Positions 12,372 to 22,691 of a DNA stretch of 64,000 nucleotides are shown piece by piece. Position 1 is the first letter of the stretch. Every line of letters starts with the position of its first letter. Source of the stretch: Megalonaias nervosa (taxonomy: Eukaryota; Mollusca; Bivalvia; Unionida; Unionidae). The notes below the pieces were generated by a model that worked only from the letters and a program-made list of their open reading frames with translations, was not told the DNA's origin and made no database searches. The stretch is taken from contig JAECUM010012884.1 in the NCBI GenBank assembly GCA_016617855.1, positions 1 through 64,000 on the forward strand, written 5' to 3'. The position numbers and the translations under genes were made by a program.

Positions 12372-12511
12372 CAAGGGCACCAGCAGAAATATCTTCGGGG
12401 TTGGGGGGTGGGGGGCAAACATATAGTGGTCAGTTATTAAGTTTTATGGATGTAGGACAAAACATGTTTAGATGTGAAATGCAGGGGTGGGGGCAAGTGC
12501 AGGAACCCATG
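12372..12511. mobile_element. hAT-type MITE (copy B of the GGGCGC family)
   Basis: Ends read CAAGGGCACCAGCAG and, reversed, CATGGGTTCCTGCAC. Flanks ATTAAACC and ACTTAACC match at 6 of 8 positions. The interior resembles the element at 912-1072 reversed (ATAGTGGTCAGTTATTAAGTTTT region). Non-coding. Confidence 0.55.
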
Positions 12512-12519
12512 ACTTAACC

Positions 12520-12726
12520 GTTCACCTGCAGAACGGTTATTTGGACGCACATGCATTGTTAGTGAGGTCTCCGAGTGTTCGATCACGCATATGGGTAAGG
12601 CGACTTCCGCCAGTCATACAAGCACTAAATAATGAAATCACACGTGCAATTGGGTTAAAACCCGCTGAGGCGATTCGGCAAAAGACTGCCACAGTTATCT
12701 ACCAAACATCTGTATGTACCGGGTGA
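12520..12726 (+). pseudogene. Integrase C-terminal fragment (retroelement or Ginger-like)
   Basis: A 69-codon open stretch ends in TGA. It contains RIWVRRLPPVIQALNNEIT followed by GLKPAEAI, the pattern seen after the catalytic core of DDE integrases of the KRBA2/Ginger-like kind (a helix with ALNNExTR and a GxKPxxAI motif). No upstream catalytic core was found, so this is a fragment. A polyadenylation-like AATAAA follows at about 12738. Confidence 0.45.
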
Positions 12727-12943
12727 TCTATGTACAAATAATAAAGTCATTGGGTACAGAAAGAGCTGGTCTGTCTCATCTATTTTTCCAAAAGTCTATT
12801 GTATACTACTAATATGTATATTTACATTTAAAGTAACCGTAGTTTATATTATGTGAACATTGTTGTCGATGTTCAAAACTACATGTTCCAAAAGAGTAAG
12901 TGCCAAGCGATGACATTAATTTCTTGCTGTTGCTTTTTACAAC

Positions 12944-13115
12944 CTTGTTTTCCTTGGCCAGTTTGCTTTCGAGACGAAGAATCATTTGCACTGGAAGTTG
13001 GTTAGGGTCGTACAGAAGACTGTCCTGTGATATTTGCAGTACATCATGTATCATTCTTATTGCCTCATCCTCTGGGAATTCCGACTTTGCCAATGCAAAG
13101 TCATCCATGACACTC
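12944..13115 (-). CDS. NWD-type gene exon 17: helical repeat before WD40
   Basis: The exon starts SVMDDFALAKSEFPED and continues QISQDSLLYDPNQLPVQMI, the conserved helix pair (DPxQLPSQ) that precedes the propeller in NWD proteins. It joins exon 16 in phase 2 and ends in phase 0 at a modest donor (GTTGTA). Confidence 0.87.
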
Positions 13116-13210
13116 CTTAAAATAATGAATTATGAAGAAACATACACTGATATATTTAATGGAAGCAGTCTTTTGTATACTTTAAGTGTCATATGTAATT
13201 ATTCATTTAC

Positions 13211-13225
13211 AATTATTATTATTAC

Positions 13226-13255
<30 letters not shown>
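13211..13255. repeat. (TTA)n microsatellite
   Basis: TTA/ATT units in the intron upstream of exon 17. It gives a poly-leucine or isoleucine artefact frame. Confidence 0.9.
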
Positions 13256-13256
<1 letters not shown>

Positions 13257-13392
13257 TTATCTTAACTATTTCAATACACATTCATATTTGAAAACTTTGA
13301 GAAGAAAAACAATTTGTTCAAACAGATTTTGGTATGCAATAGTTTTTAAAGCACGGCTGTATAGTTGCATGTTGCGGGCCTTGTATAAATAC

Positions 13393-13513
13393 CTGTGCCA
13401 ATTGCACGTGCTGCCATGCCATTAAAATGCACTACGTCCTGGTCTTGGATCAGAAGTCTACAAATCATTATGACAGTCTCTTTTTTCAAGGATGAGATTA
13501 CATCAGAATAGGT
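13393..13513 (-). CDS. Exon-like open segment that does not fit the frame
   Basis: A 121-nt segment with a TTTAAAG acceptor and a GTATTT donor is open in one frame and encodes about 40 residues (including ETVIMICRLLIQDQDVVHF). It lies between exons 16 and 17, but its phases (0 in, 1 out) do not suit either neighbour, whereas exons 16 and 17 join each other perfectly. It may be an alternative exon, a decayed exon or chance. Confidence 0.3.
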
Positions 13514-13678
13514 CTTTAAACTAAGAACAATGTTGAAAAGTCATTGGATCATTCCATAAAATAACTAATACAAACCTAAATATAATGTGATTCCCCGTGC
13601 TGAATTATCCGTTGTTCGCCACTCCACCCCACTATGATTATAAACTTTATTCCAACAAAAAAACAATGAAATGGAAAA

Positions 13679-13680
<2 letters not shown>

Positions 13681-13732
<52 letters not shown>
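13681..13732. repeat. (TC)n(AC)n compound microsatellite
   Basis: About 20 bp of TC followed by about 30 bp of AC in the intron between exons 16 and 17. Confidence 0.95.
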
Positions 13733-13734
<2 letters not shown>

Positions 13735-14089
13735 CTCTGCAATACATATATATTTGCAGATACATGCTGTTATGGGTACTTAAGCGATACATACCATAAC
13801 AGTTAATGTGCAAAATAGTTAACAATAACGATATAAACAAATCAGAGTTCCATAAGTCTTGAATTATTTCACTGTAGCAGTTATTGTATACCTATGAATT
13901 TAAGGTAGTAATACTGAATAATATTTATACGATATCTTAGCAGATGGCGAATAGCCCGGATGGCACTGAATCAGTGATTTATATAAACCAAAAATGGATT
14001 TCAATCAAAGCTTGCTGTAGACGATATTTATGTTATATCGATGATAAACATGTTATCTCGATGATAAATCGTGATGACTCTTTACTAAC

Positions 14090-14321
14090 CACAAATTTGT
14101 TGCCCTCAACTTCATCAGTAGGAACATAAAATTACAAAGGCACTCTTCTTTCAGCTGAAGCACTTGGCCCGCCTTGAGTCGATGGAATGGAAGGTTGTTC
14201 AGCTTCCTTAGGTTGTTCTCGTTCAATGGCTGGGCACTGACAAATCGAACTTCGTTCACACGCTGCTCTTCATTCTTTCCCTGATCGTTCTTGGCTATAT
14301 ATGTGAATGGCTTGGGATTGT
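14090..14321 (-). CDS. NWD-type gene exon 16: helical domain
   Basis: The exon encodes a polar stretch, then NNLRKLNNLPFHRL and ECLCNFMFLLMKLRAT, the NLRKLxELPYHL and C-x-F-L-x-KL helices typical of the region just before the WD40 propeller. It is 232 nt, phase 1 in and phase 2 out (donor GTTAGT). Confidence 0.87.
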
Positions 14322-16072
14322 CTTGAAAAGAGATAGAAAATATGTATAGCAGAAGGGGGATTATTCCAATGAAAATGTTCAATTCAAATTAAGGATTCAT
14401 GTTTATCGGCGACTAGAGAGAACGTTGTCAATTCATTGTTACGTCAGCAATGTGGCATCATTATCAAAATTCGGTAGCATAGGGTCATAAACTGTGAGAA
14501 CTATCAGACTTCATAATAAAGTAATAACAACATCTTTTGCTATTAAATAATGGAGGGGATATAACTAAATAACAATAGTTTAAATGAATAACAGCAATAT
14601 TGCTAAATTTCCACAGGACCATCGATTGGCGTGGCTTTTTCATTCAGTAATGGTCAGGGTGGTCATGTTATGCTATACAATGTGCAGAGTTTTGCGTAAT
14701 TAACAAGGACTGGCAGATAGATGGGGTGGCCAGGTCATAATATCTAATCTATATGGTGAGTAATATTTTCTTCCCGCCCCCAGCGGTTAAGATGACGTAA
14801 TCGTCATATAGGTTATTGTTTTATTCAGTCTCATCTCTTTGTCTATTTAGATGTATTAAATTTATGCCATATACATGTATATACATGTTACTGTGTATAA
14901 GCACAAAATATCGCTATTACTCCAACTGAAAGGGCAAAATGAAAGTTGATTTGGCATAAGGCTTTGCTCCTACGTCAGGCTTGAGGATACCTTAGTCGTT
15001 CCTTGGACTTTTCAGATTTAGGAGTTTGTCCTGCAACGTATATATTCTGAAACCCTTTCCCTGGGAGGTTTTTCATTCAAACGGATGGAATCAAATTCAT
15101 ATGTTTGACACCCTTCGCCAAAAGTCAAACGTCTTAATTAAACACTTTTATTTTTTTTGTTGTTGTTTAGGCCTTGATGCAACTTCCCTAATGGAATAAA
15201 GATGATTATCTCAGTTAGTATAGTGATACCATAAAGTGGCTGCTAATTGCCATTTTCAGACCAAAGAAGGACTACATTAAAAGAAGCAAAAAGCTCTTCT
15301 CTCAAAAGAGGGACACGAATTTAGTATTCTCCTCGATAACAATGAAAAGTTTGAAAATTCTATATGAAAAGTTTCAACATTTCTATATTTAAGTCTGCGT
15401 CATTGTGATATTGTTGTCAGATTTTAGTAGATTTACTTATTATGTCCTTTACATTTTATCTTTACGTTTATTTTTGGTAAGTTCTCTCCTCAGATTACAA
15501 AGGTAATAACTTATTTCATTAACACGTCAGATTACTAGTTTTGAAACTTCATCGCATAGAATTTTCAAAATCAAACTTTTAAGTTAGCAAATATGAAGAC
15601 TCTATGACTCCAATTAAAACAACGTTGATCACTCTAACTCCGATATAAATAAATATTAAATGAAGCCTTATGCATTTTCCTTTACTTGATTTCTCCTTTC
15701 GTGCAGACTTATCACACAGTCAAGGTGGGATTGGCCGCCGGAGTGTGTACCTGGGAAAGGCATTTTACTCCACATGCCTTGACCCGGTACGACCTTGCAT
15801 GTATTGATGTTCTGTTAAACGCCAATCAACTTATCAAACATTCTAAATTTCGATGACAAAGTCCTGCCAGAAACTTTGACACAGCGACATATTAACAGCA
15901 ATAAAGTATTCAACTCAGATTGACACATATTCTAACATCTCCATTTTATAATGCCCTATCATCCCTTTTTGATGCCTTGCTGGCATTTTATTTCATTATT
16001 TCAGTTGGATGGATCCTAATGATATACTCTAAAAATTTGGTAATGGAATTTGGTAACGTTGAAAGCTCACAC
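14322..16072. other. Intron between exons 16 and 15
   Basis: No coding exon is supported. A SINE-like 3' end is seen at about 15720-15842: a GGCCGCC and GACCCGGTACGACCTTG body followed by CTGTTAAACGCCAATCAAC, a tail type common in mollusc SINEs. Nothing else stands out. Confidence 0.45.
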
Positions 16073-16222
16073 CATTTGCCCATAATCCGGAGAAGAAATC
16101 GGCCAAGCCTGTATGGAGAAGATCCCGTGTTTCCTTTTTGGAACAATACTTTCTCTCAGCTGTCTCCTTGAACTGTCTGTGATACCAGTAAAAAACCCTT
16201 GACCCGTCTGCGTCTCTTTCCA
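16073..16222 (-). CDS. NWD-type gene exon 15: helical domain
   Basis: The exon contains VFYWYHRQFKETAERKY and LHTGLADFFSGLWA, the conserved post-winged-helix helices of NWD and TEP1-type proteins. Two donors are possible: 16073 (phase 1, which fits exon 16) and 16071 (GTGAGC). I chose 16073 on phase. Confidence 0.85.
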
Positions 16223-16351
16223 CTGAAATAATAAACCATAACATGAACATATTTCTGTAAAAATAATGATTTTTGCAAACAAATAAATAAATTTTGAATA
16301 CATCCGTTTGAAGATTATTACATCTTTCCATATGCTGAATTTTCTCTTGAG

Positions 16352-16655
16352 CAGTGGCGTCACTAGGGTTGGTGTCACCCAGTGCAGTAACTCATGGTGT
16401 CACCCCCATGGACCCCCTTCCTGCACAAAAATTGAAGCATTTTATAGACTGTTATGTGCGGTAACTCATGGTGTCACCCCCATGGACCCCCTTCCTGCAC
16501 AGAATTTACAAATATTATAGACAGTATTGTATTCAAAAATTTTATAGACAGTCATTTTGGTGTCACCCCCCACCCCACCCCATCCCCACCCCACCCCCCC
16601 GATGGTGTCACCTGGTGCGGTCCGCACTCCCAGCACCCCACTAGTGAGGCCACTG
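16352..16655. mobile_element. hAT-type MITE with perfect 8-bp target duplication
   Basis: Starts CAGTGGCGTCACTAG and ends CTAGTGAGGCCACTG, so the terminal repeats match over about 15 bp with one mismatch. The 8-bp duplication CTCTTGAG is perfect (16344-16351 and 16656-16663). The interior has partial tandem copies of a GGTGTCACCCCCATGGACCC unit. No transposase. Confidence 0.92.
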
Positions 16656-16758
16656 CTCTTGAGAAATGGCTTTTTAAATCAACACAAGCTCCTCTAGACG
16701 TAGAAAATAGAATGTTATTAAAGTGGAAATTCTGAAAATCCTGCAGTCACATACATAC

Positions 16759-16911
16759 CTAGATACTGTTCCAAATCTGTTTTCAGTCGCACCAGCAATA
16801 GTGGCGGTAAGCGTCTAATTGGCGGTGTCCAAAATTTGTAGACGTCATTCAAAACGTCGTCATCACAGGAAAGAACGTCCTCCAGTTCGGCTTCGGTTAT
16901 TCCGTTCTGCG
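16759..16911 (-). CDS. NWD-type gene exon 14: post-NACHT domain
   Basis: Acceptor CAATAG joins in phase 1 with exon 13 across the Polinton-bearing intron. The exon reads NGITEAELEDVLSCDDDVL, a motif conserved after NACHT in NWD proteins, then PPLLLVRLKTDL. It is 153 nt, phase 1 out. The clean phase match supports a single gene on both sides of the Polinton. Confidence 0.88.
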
Positions 16912-18059
16912 CTATTGATTGGAGAAGCGTATTTGAAAAGTATTTTTCTTATATGCGGCAATACTGAGTAAATTACATTTCTAAAAAACATTTTCTACAT
17001 GTAATCACTTGTACTTTATACGATGGACCAAGTATCAGAGAGGCTTTTTAGTACATCGGTTGTAAATTTATGCCTAAGGCTGATATTACTAGCTTGAATA
17101 AAGTCAGTACTAAGTCAATTCAGATAATTTGCAAACGTTTAGCGGAAAAGTCTTTTTTCATAAACTTACATTCGAAATATGGAAAATTTCCGGTAAACTA
17201 ATTTTCATGTATTCTTTCATTCCTAAATCCTTATATGTTCACATGTGAAAATAGAAGATTTCCCATCACGTCATGCAACGGTTAATTGTGTGTTTCTAAT
17301 GAAATTATACTTGCAACAAGAAAAACGTGTATTTTGTGAGCTGGAGCAATAAAAGGTAACTTCACTGACATTTTACATTTTTGCTGAATATATCCTCCAG
17401 GAAGCTACCTCCCCTGTCCTTCTTTGATAACAATATAAAACAAAAATGGCGTACTGTCTCGCTCAGTAAGACTTTTTGTCGTAAGAAAGAGTAAAGACGT
17501 TTACAAAATGTAAAAAATGTAGCTGATTGAACAGGTTAGATCGTCTTCTACCTACGATTCTCTTAAATCACTGATTTTTTTTTAACCACTCACCCTAGAA
17601 TACGATTGAAACTGAAGTGACCTTATGAGGGGTGGGTGCTGTGATGAAAGAGTTAATTCTTGTAAGATTAAATTCAATAGCAAATATGGTATAATAACAA
17701 GCAAATTTCCTTTGCTGCGTAAATAAAAGATCCTTCATCTGAGAGAGCAAAAATATATATTACTTCAACACTCTTTAAAATATCATGTTATTTTCCTACA
17801 CGATGAGATATATCCGATATGAACGTAGGAAAAGAATACAGGTAAAACTCAATTTGCCTTATTTTAAAAAAAAAATAAACTCAGTTTACCCTATTAAAAG
17901 AATTTAAAAAACTAAGTTTGAACTAACAATTTTTTTTTTTATACAAAATCTATGAACTGCATCATATTTTTAAACACAAGACTGATATTCCTCAAATAGC
18001 GACAACATAGATTTATTTGCTATAGAATAATGCCGTTACGGTCCAGTAGGCTATTCATG
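16912..18059. other. Left part of the intron that carries the Polinton
   Basis: AT-rich DNA between exon 14 and the Polinton. I see no exon, RNA gene or recognisable repeat beyond short A and T runs. Confidence 0.5.
18054..18059. repeat. Polinton target-site duplication, left
   Basis: TTCATG next to the first AG of the terminal repeat. The right counterpart differs at one base. Confidence 0.75.
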
Positions 18060-18458
18060 AGTCGTGACTGGGTGCGAGATAGGGTCACATAGGATCTAAT
18101 GTTAAATTTAGTCGTTTGCACTATGGGGTCAAATGGGACTTTAACATGGGCCACCTCTAGGGTCAATGGGAACTGACGTCTCGGTCCTGGATGCTGACAA
18201 CAATGTTGCAAGTGGCTGACCTCAATCGGGCGGAACAGTGTGCCAAGGGGCTGACCTGAATACGCGCTACTCTAAGAACAAATAGACACATAGACATAGA
18301 AAAGTGGTTAGAGACAGGGTTAGAGACATAGAGACATAGACATATGACACAAACATAGATTTATGAACATAAATCTATCACACCAAAATCGACTTAAAAA
18401 TTTTAGGAAAGAGAGAATAGATATATTTTCGAGGCAATGTAGTGACCCGGTAAAGGGC
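18060..18458. repeat. Polinton left terminal inverted repeat
   Basis: About 400 bp that pairs with 32108-32592. It contains GGGTCAATGGGAACTGACGTC, an irregular GAGACATAG-rich segment and a 22-bp palindrome (TAGATTTATG, AA, CATAAATCTA) near 18356-18377. The inner limit is where similarity fades at AAAGGGC. Confidence 0.88.
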
Positions 18459-18726
18459 TTCTGTTTTTGTTTTGTTTTTTGTTTTTTTTTTTTTTGTTTT
18501 TTGTTATTTTTTTTTTTTTAACACCATTCACGTAAGATAGAGTGCATCGCACGGATCTTCTTCTCTTCCTCAAACTTCGTCTGACCTCTGGACCGAAATT
18601 AAGACTCTTCAGACAGCCTTGCCTCTCCACATAGATTCTTCGTTTCCAAAAGGCTGTATCAGTCATCTGAATAATTGCCCATGATGATTTGACATACATG
18701 GTATAGTCCTGGTTGAACGGCATCAA
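18403..18726 (-). CDS. Polinton leftmost ORF, divergent, unknown
   Basis: This is the only Polinton frame on the minus strand: 107 aa, starting ATG at 18726 behind a TATAAATA box (18812-18805). The first 68 residues look like a real protein (NQDYTMYVKSSWAIIQM, FGPEVRRSLRKRRRS). The rest is Lys/Asn low complexity and runs into the terminal repeat. No family recognised; it may be truncated by a T-rich expansion at 18477-18520. Confidence 0.4.
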   Translation of the reverse strand: MMPFNQDYTMYVKSSWAIIQMTDTAFWKRRIYVERQGCLKSLNFGPEVRRSLRKRRRSVRCTLSYVNGVKKKKITKNKKKKNKKQNKNRSPLPGHYIASKIYLFSLS

Positions 18727-18804
18727 TGATAGGAGGGTAGACGATTCTAAGTTAGTCCATATCTTGTGACGAGAACAGGTGAATGGAATGAGGTGAACCG
18801 CGGA

Positions 18805-18812
18805 TATTTATA
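18805..18812 (-). promoter_or_regulatory. TATA box of the divergent Polinton ORF
   Basis: TATAAATA on the minus strand, 80 bp before the ATG at 18726. It faces away from the polymerase promoter at 18936. Confidence 0.5.
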
Positions 18813-18935
18813 GTGGAAGAGCGGATCGAAACGGATTGAGTTCTATCACCAACCCTAACACGCGTTACAAAATTCAGTCACAGTGTGGAGTCTGTCTTCC
18901 AATCCGAAGTGAGCTGACTGTGATGTCACATTCCC

Positions 18936-18941
18936 TATATA
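18936..18941 (+). promoter_or_regulatory. TATA-like box of the Polinton polymerase gene
   Basis: TATATA about 70 bp before the ATG at 19011. With the box at 18805 it forms a divergent promoter region. Confidence 0.45.
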
Positions 18942-19010
18942 GGTGCGCCAGCGTCTGTGCGCAGTGAATCAATGCGACAGAGTTAGAACATCACGGAAAC
19001 TAAGAAAACG

Positions 19011-22000
19011 ATGAATTGGGGCGCACAGGCCGTGGAGACGAAAAGTGATGGCATAGCAGCGGCTACCAAAGCAAACACAGTCCTACTTCCAAAAGAGAAC
19101 GATTTTAAATGGGATTTAGTGGATTTTCTCCAATTTTCACAAGAATTTGTTTCGGCACCAGCATCTTCACCACCTTCTCCTTCCTTACCGTACGTCAAGG
19201 ATTTTAAACTGAGGAAGAAAGAAGAATTGGATAAAAAAAAATCAACAGCAGAAAGAAGCCTTTCTCATTCAACAGCAACAGCGAGAAGAAGAAAAGGCAA
19301 GAAGAAAACAACAGGAAGAAGAAGCAGAGAAGAAACAAGGTCTAGGAGAGATGGAGGACGGTGAAAGTCAAACGGTGACGGTACTCGTAGACATTTTTGC
19401 AGACGACCTTCGCTGCATCAGGCGGAGCATCGTCCAAATTAACAACACTCAAGACAAGATGTGTTTAGCTCGTGCCATCGTGGTGGGACGAATGTATGCC
19501 GACATGAATGGAAAAGAGCCTGGCAAACTGTTCGACAATCGGACCGAGACAAACAAAGAAGAGAAGCAGAACTCCTGTTACAGCAAGGAGAGCTATCCAA
19601 AGACACACCCTGTGGCATTCCTGAAATACAAAAATTGCAAGACGTCCTAGCTCCACGCTACACCTTGAAAGTACACCCTCAAGAAGTGCGCGGACCTCTG
19701 TTGTTTCGAGGCAAAAAATTTCAAAGACGGAAATTACATTCACTTCTATCATCACGATGAACATTTCGATGCCAATACCAGTATCACCGGATTCCTGGGA
19801 TACAGTTATTCTTATGAGAAATGCGACTATGGGTATAACAATCGAGAGCAACACAAGCATTGTGGATCGAAATGTCCAGGATGTTTGGTCTCTAAACCCT
19901 GCCTTGACGAAGGACATAAACGAGTGCATTGCTCAGCTTGTCAGCGCACTTTTGTCAACCCAGACCTCTTACCAACAACATCTCATGACGCAAGGTTCAC
20001 AGCAGAAAAGTGCTTGCCAACTCCTGAAATGTTCTTCTGCTTGTGGACAAATTATACGTACCAATAGTGCCAAGGCACCCCTATGTCCAGGAAAGAAACG
20101 ATGTCACATTTGTCACCAGATCGTGGACTTGGAACACGAATGCTACATTAAAAAATACCAACCCCAACAGGAATAGGATCAAGAAGATGACCAGAAGAAG
20201 AAAGGGAATTTCGTCTTTTTTGACTTCGAATACATGCAAGAAACTGGCATTCACATTCCTAATTTCTGCGTGGCTCACCGAGCGTGCGAGAATTGCATCC
20301 AAGAACATATCTTTTGCCATTGCCCCGACTGTAGCAAGATTCCTGGAGGACGTGAAAATATCTTTCGAGGACCTAACACGCTGACTGATTTTGCCCAACA
20401 GATCTTAGAGCCTATCGACGAGACGTGGAGCCAAGAGGACATCGAACGTTATGGAGATTGCCATCGCTATGCCACGGAAATGGCTCGCAATTTCTCGGGA
20501 TACGATAGACAGTTTCTTTTGAAATACTATACGGAACAGAGTACCGAACACGTAAAGTCACCTTGAACAGAGCCTAAATCATCCCTATGCAAGTGGGACA
20601 AGTGCAGTTTAAAGATTCGATGAGTTACTTGGCCATGCCTTTGAGTCGAATGCCTAAAACATTGGGAATGACAGAAATGGCCAAAGGTTATTTTCTGCAC
20701 TTTTTCAATACAAAAGCAAATCAACACGCCGTTCTACCCCATTTGCCTGATGCTCACTACTACGAACCCGACAACATGCGCACCGAGCAACGAGAAGCTT
20801 TCTGCGCTTGGTACCGCACTCACGCTTCGGACCCCTTGGACCTTCAGGAAGAAATGTTAAAGTATTGTCGTTCCGACGGGAACATTTTACGGTGGTACTG
20901 TGGAAAATTTCGAGAATTGTTCATGGAGCACGGAGGGATCGATCCTTTGAAAAAGCTGCGCCATTGCCAAAGCCAGTTCCTTAATGTACCGCAAACGATT
21001 TATGCCCGAGAAGACCCTGACTGTCGTCCGCCCTCAAACAACCAATTTTGTCAAGCGTCAATACTCGATCAAAGCCCTACGCTGGCTACATTACTTGTGC
21101 GACAAGGAAGACAAATGGATCCAGCATGCCAGAGACGAAGGAGGCGAAAAGACGATCAGAATGTATTTGGTGGATGGCTGGGACTTAGAAAACCCCAAGA
21201 TCGTGTACGAGTTTAACGGTTGCTTATTTCACGGATGTCCCATCTGCTACCCTCAACGGTACACTAAAAATGAATTTTTCAACGTACCATGGAAGACTTG
21301 TACAAGGCCACTTGTCAACGGCGCTTAAAGTTAGAACAGCAAGGATACCATGTGATGGAAATGTGGGAACACAAGAACGATTACCGTTTGAAAACCGATC
21401 CGGAGTTTAAACACATCGTGGAAAGTTACAAGCTGGTGGACGGCAAAGTTTGTGCGAATGCCACCTGTTTGCTGTACCACGCCGACGAGGAGAAAGGAGA
21501 AGAAATCAAATACCTGGAAGTGTGTTCGCTGTATCCTTACGTGTGCAAATATTATCACTTTTCAGCAGGGCACCCGCAATTGCTGACGGAACACATCGAC
21601 CTGAACAACATTCGACAATACGAAGGATTGATTAAATGTAAAGTCTTGCCTCCCACCGACATGTACCATCCCGTTTTACCTCACCATTGCCAGGGAAAAC
21701 TGTTTCCCTTGTGCCGTATATGTGCCGAAACGTGCAACAAAGACCAACCTTGTCAGCACACCCAGGAATAACGCGCCTTAATTGCAGCGTGGGTCTGCGT
21801 GGAATTGTTTAAAGCTCTGGACCTGGGATACCAATTGTTAGAAGTGTATGCAATTTACCACTTTCCCAAACAGAACAATACCAAAAGGGCGACGAGTCTC
21901 AGAAGGGCATTTTCGCGGACTACGTGGATGCCTTTTTGAAATTGAAACAAGAAGCCAGAGACTATCCTGCCTGGTGCCAGACTCCCGAAGACCAAAAGAA

Positions 22001-22150
22001 ATTCAAAAGAGAAGTACCTGAAGCAGGAAGGCATCACTTTAGATCCCGTAGAGAACAACGAAGATCGATGATCGTTTGCCAAAGTGATATCAAATTGCTT
22101 GTGGGGCAAAATGGCACAACGACCATGCAGGGATGCCGTACGCTGTGACC
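19011..22150 (+). pseudogene. polB: Polinton DNA polymerase B, broken and truncated
   Basis: In the family this enzyme replicates the element from a protein primer. Several frames hold its parts in order. These are an E/K/Q-rich leader; the block INNTQDKMCLARAIVVGRMY (about 19438); Cys/His zinc-binding clusters (19850-20150); exonuclease motif I (DFE, about 20222), motif II (FSGYD) and motif III (YCRSD, about 20860); an LENPKIVYEFNGCLFHGC block (about 21190); and palm motif A (CSLYP, about 21526, with Glu for the usual Asp). FLKLKQEA (about 21935) and a WGKMAQR-like motif B (about 22100) follow. I count at least five frame switches and several stops. Motif C (the DTDS aspartates) is not found, so the catalytic end is missing. 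Confidence 0.85.
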
Positions 22151-22215
22151 TCAGAGATTCAGTACCACATCATGGGAACTTTTTGTTATGACTACTACTG
22201 CAATACCTACCATTG

Positions 22216-22359
22216 AAAGTAATGATGTGCGTGTCAGACCTGACGGATGCGGAACTGATGCCACTCGTTATCGTGGACTCTTTACTGGTTTTCATGGTTA
22301 ATGTCATCCTCCACTTCAAACCATGCGGCTACCACCCTACGGATGTCATCCATGCCTGA
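22216..22359 (+). other. Short hydrophobic ORF after the polymerase remnant
   Basis: 47 codons starting MMCVSDLTDAEL with a hydrophobic stretch VIVDSLLVFMVNVILHF. It lies where the polymerase C-terminus should be but shows no palm motif. It may be a remnant of another gene or chance. Confidence 0.2.
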
Positions 22360-22398
22360 GCAAACTATTGTGGGTTTCACCGTGCCCTCATTGAAATG

Positions 22399-22684
22399 AA
22401 CCTGTGACAGAAGAATATTCGTTCCCTGTGCGTTTGTCTGAATACTGGGACTTTGAAAGTTGATTCCAAAACTTCCAAGGAAAATGGCCTAAATATCCGG
22501 GAGGACCTACCCCCGAAGACATAGCCAGAGCTAGATTTATCTACTTGGGAGAAGGTGATAAAGTCAAGTGTTTCAGTTGCGGTGTGTCACTTCACATATG
22601 GGAACAGAAAAATTCCGCTTACCTGGAACATGCTCGATGGTCTCTGCACTGTCACTACCTACCGTTAGTGGGACGACCTCAGTA
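22399..22684 (+). pseudogene. Polinton BIR-domain (inhibitor-of-apoptosis-like) gene
   Basis: One frame contains a complete BIR zinc site: Cys, 2 residues, Cys, 16 residues, His, 6 residues, Cys (CFSC, then H and C in EHARWSLHC). It is preceded by ARARFIYLGEGDKVK, the typical BIR strand and turn, and ends in TAA or TAG at about 22684. In large DNA viruses such proteins block caspase-driven cell death; here the role is inferred from the fold only. An in-frame TGA lies near the start of the domain, and no clear start codon was found. No RING finger follows. Confidence 0.8.
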
Positions 22685-22691
22685 ATCTCTT

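Larger units (their letters stand above)
7597..12943. other. 5.3-kb intron with several foreign insertions
   Basis: This intron separates the WD40 region from the helical region. Beyond the elements listed separately it holds a direct repeat: a copy of GGTGATTTTTGCGAAGTAAA at about 8198 and a related copy with GCnACGGCTTACTAAC at about 8455-8512. Otherwise 8.5-9.4 kb shows nothing I can name. Confidence 0.5.

Noticed and set aside
19465..19929. 154-codon minus-strand ORF with hydrophobic stretches
   Set aside because: It lies antisense to recognisable polymerase N-terminal and zinc-cluster sequence on the plus strand.
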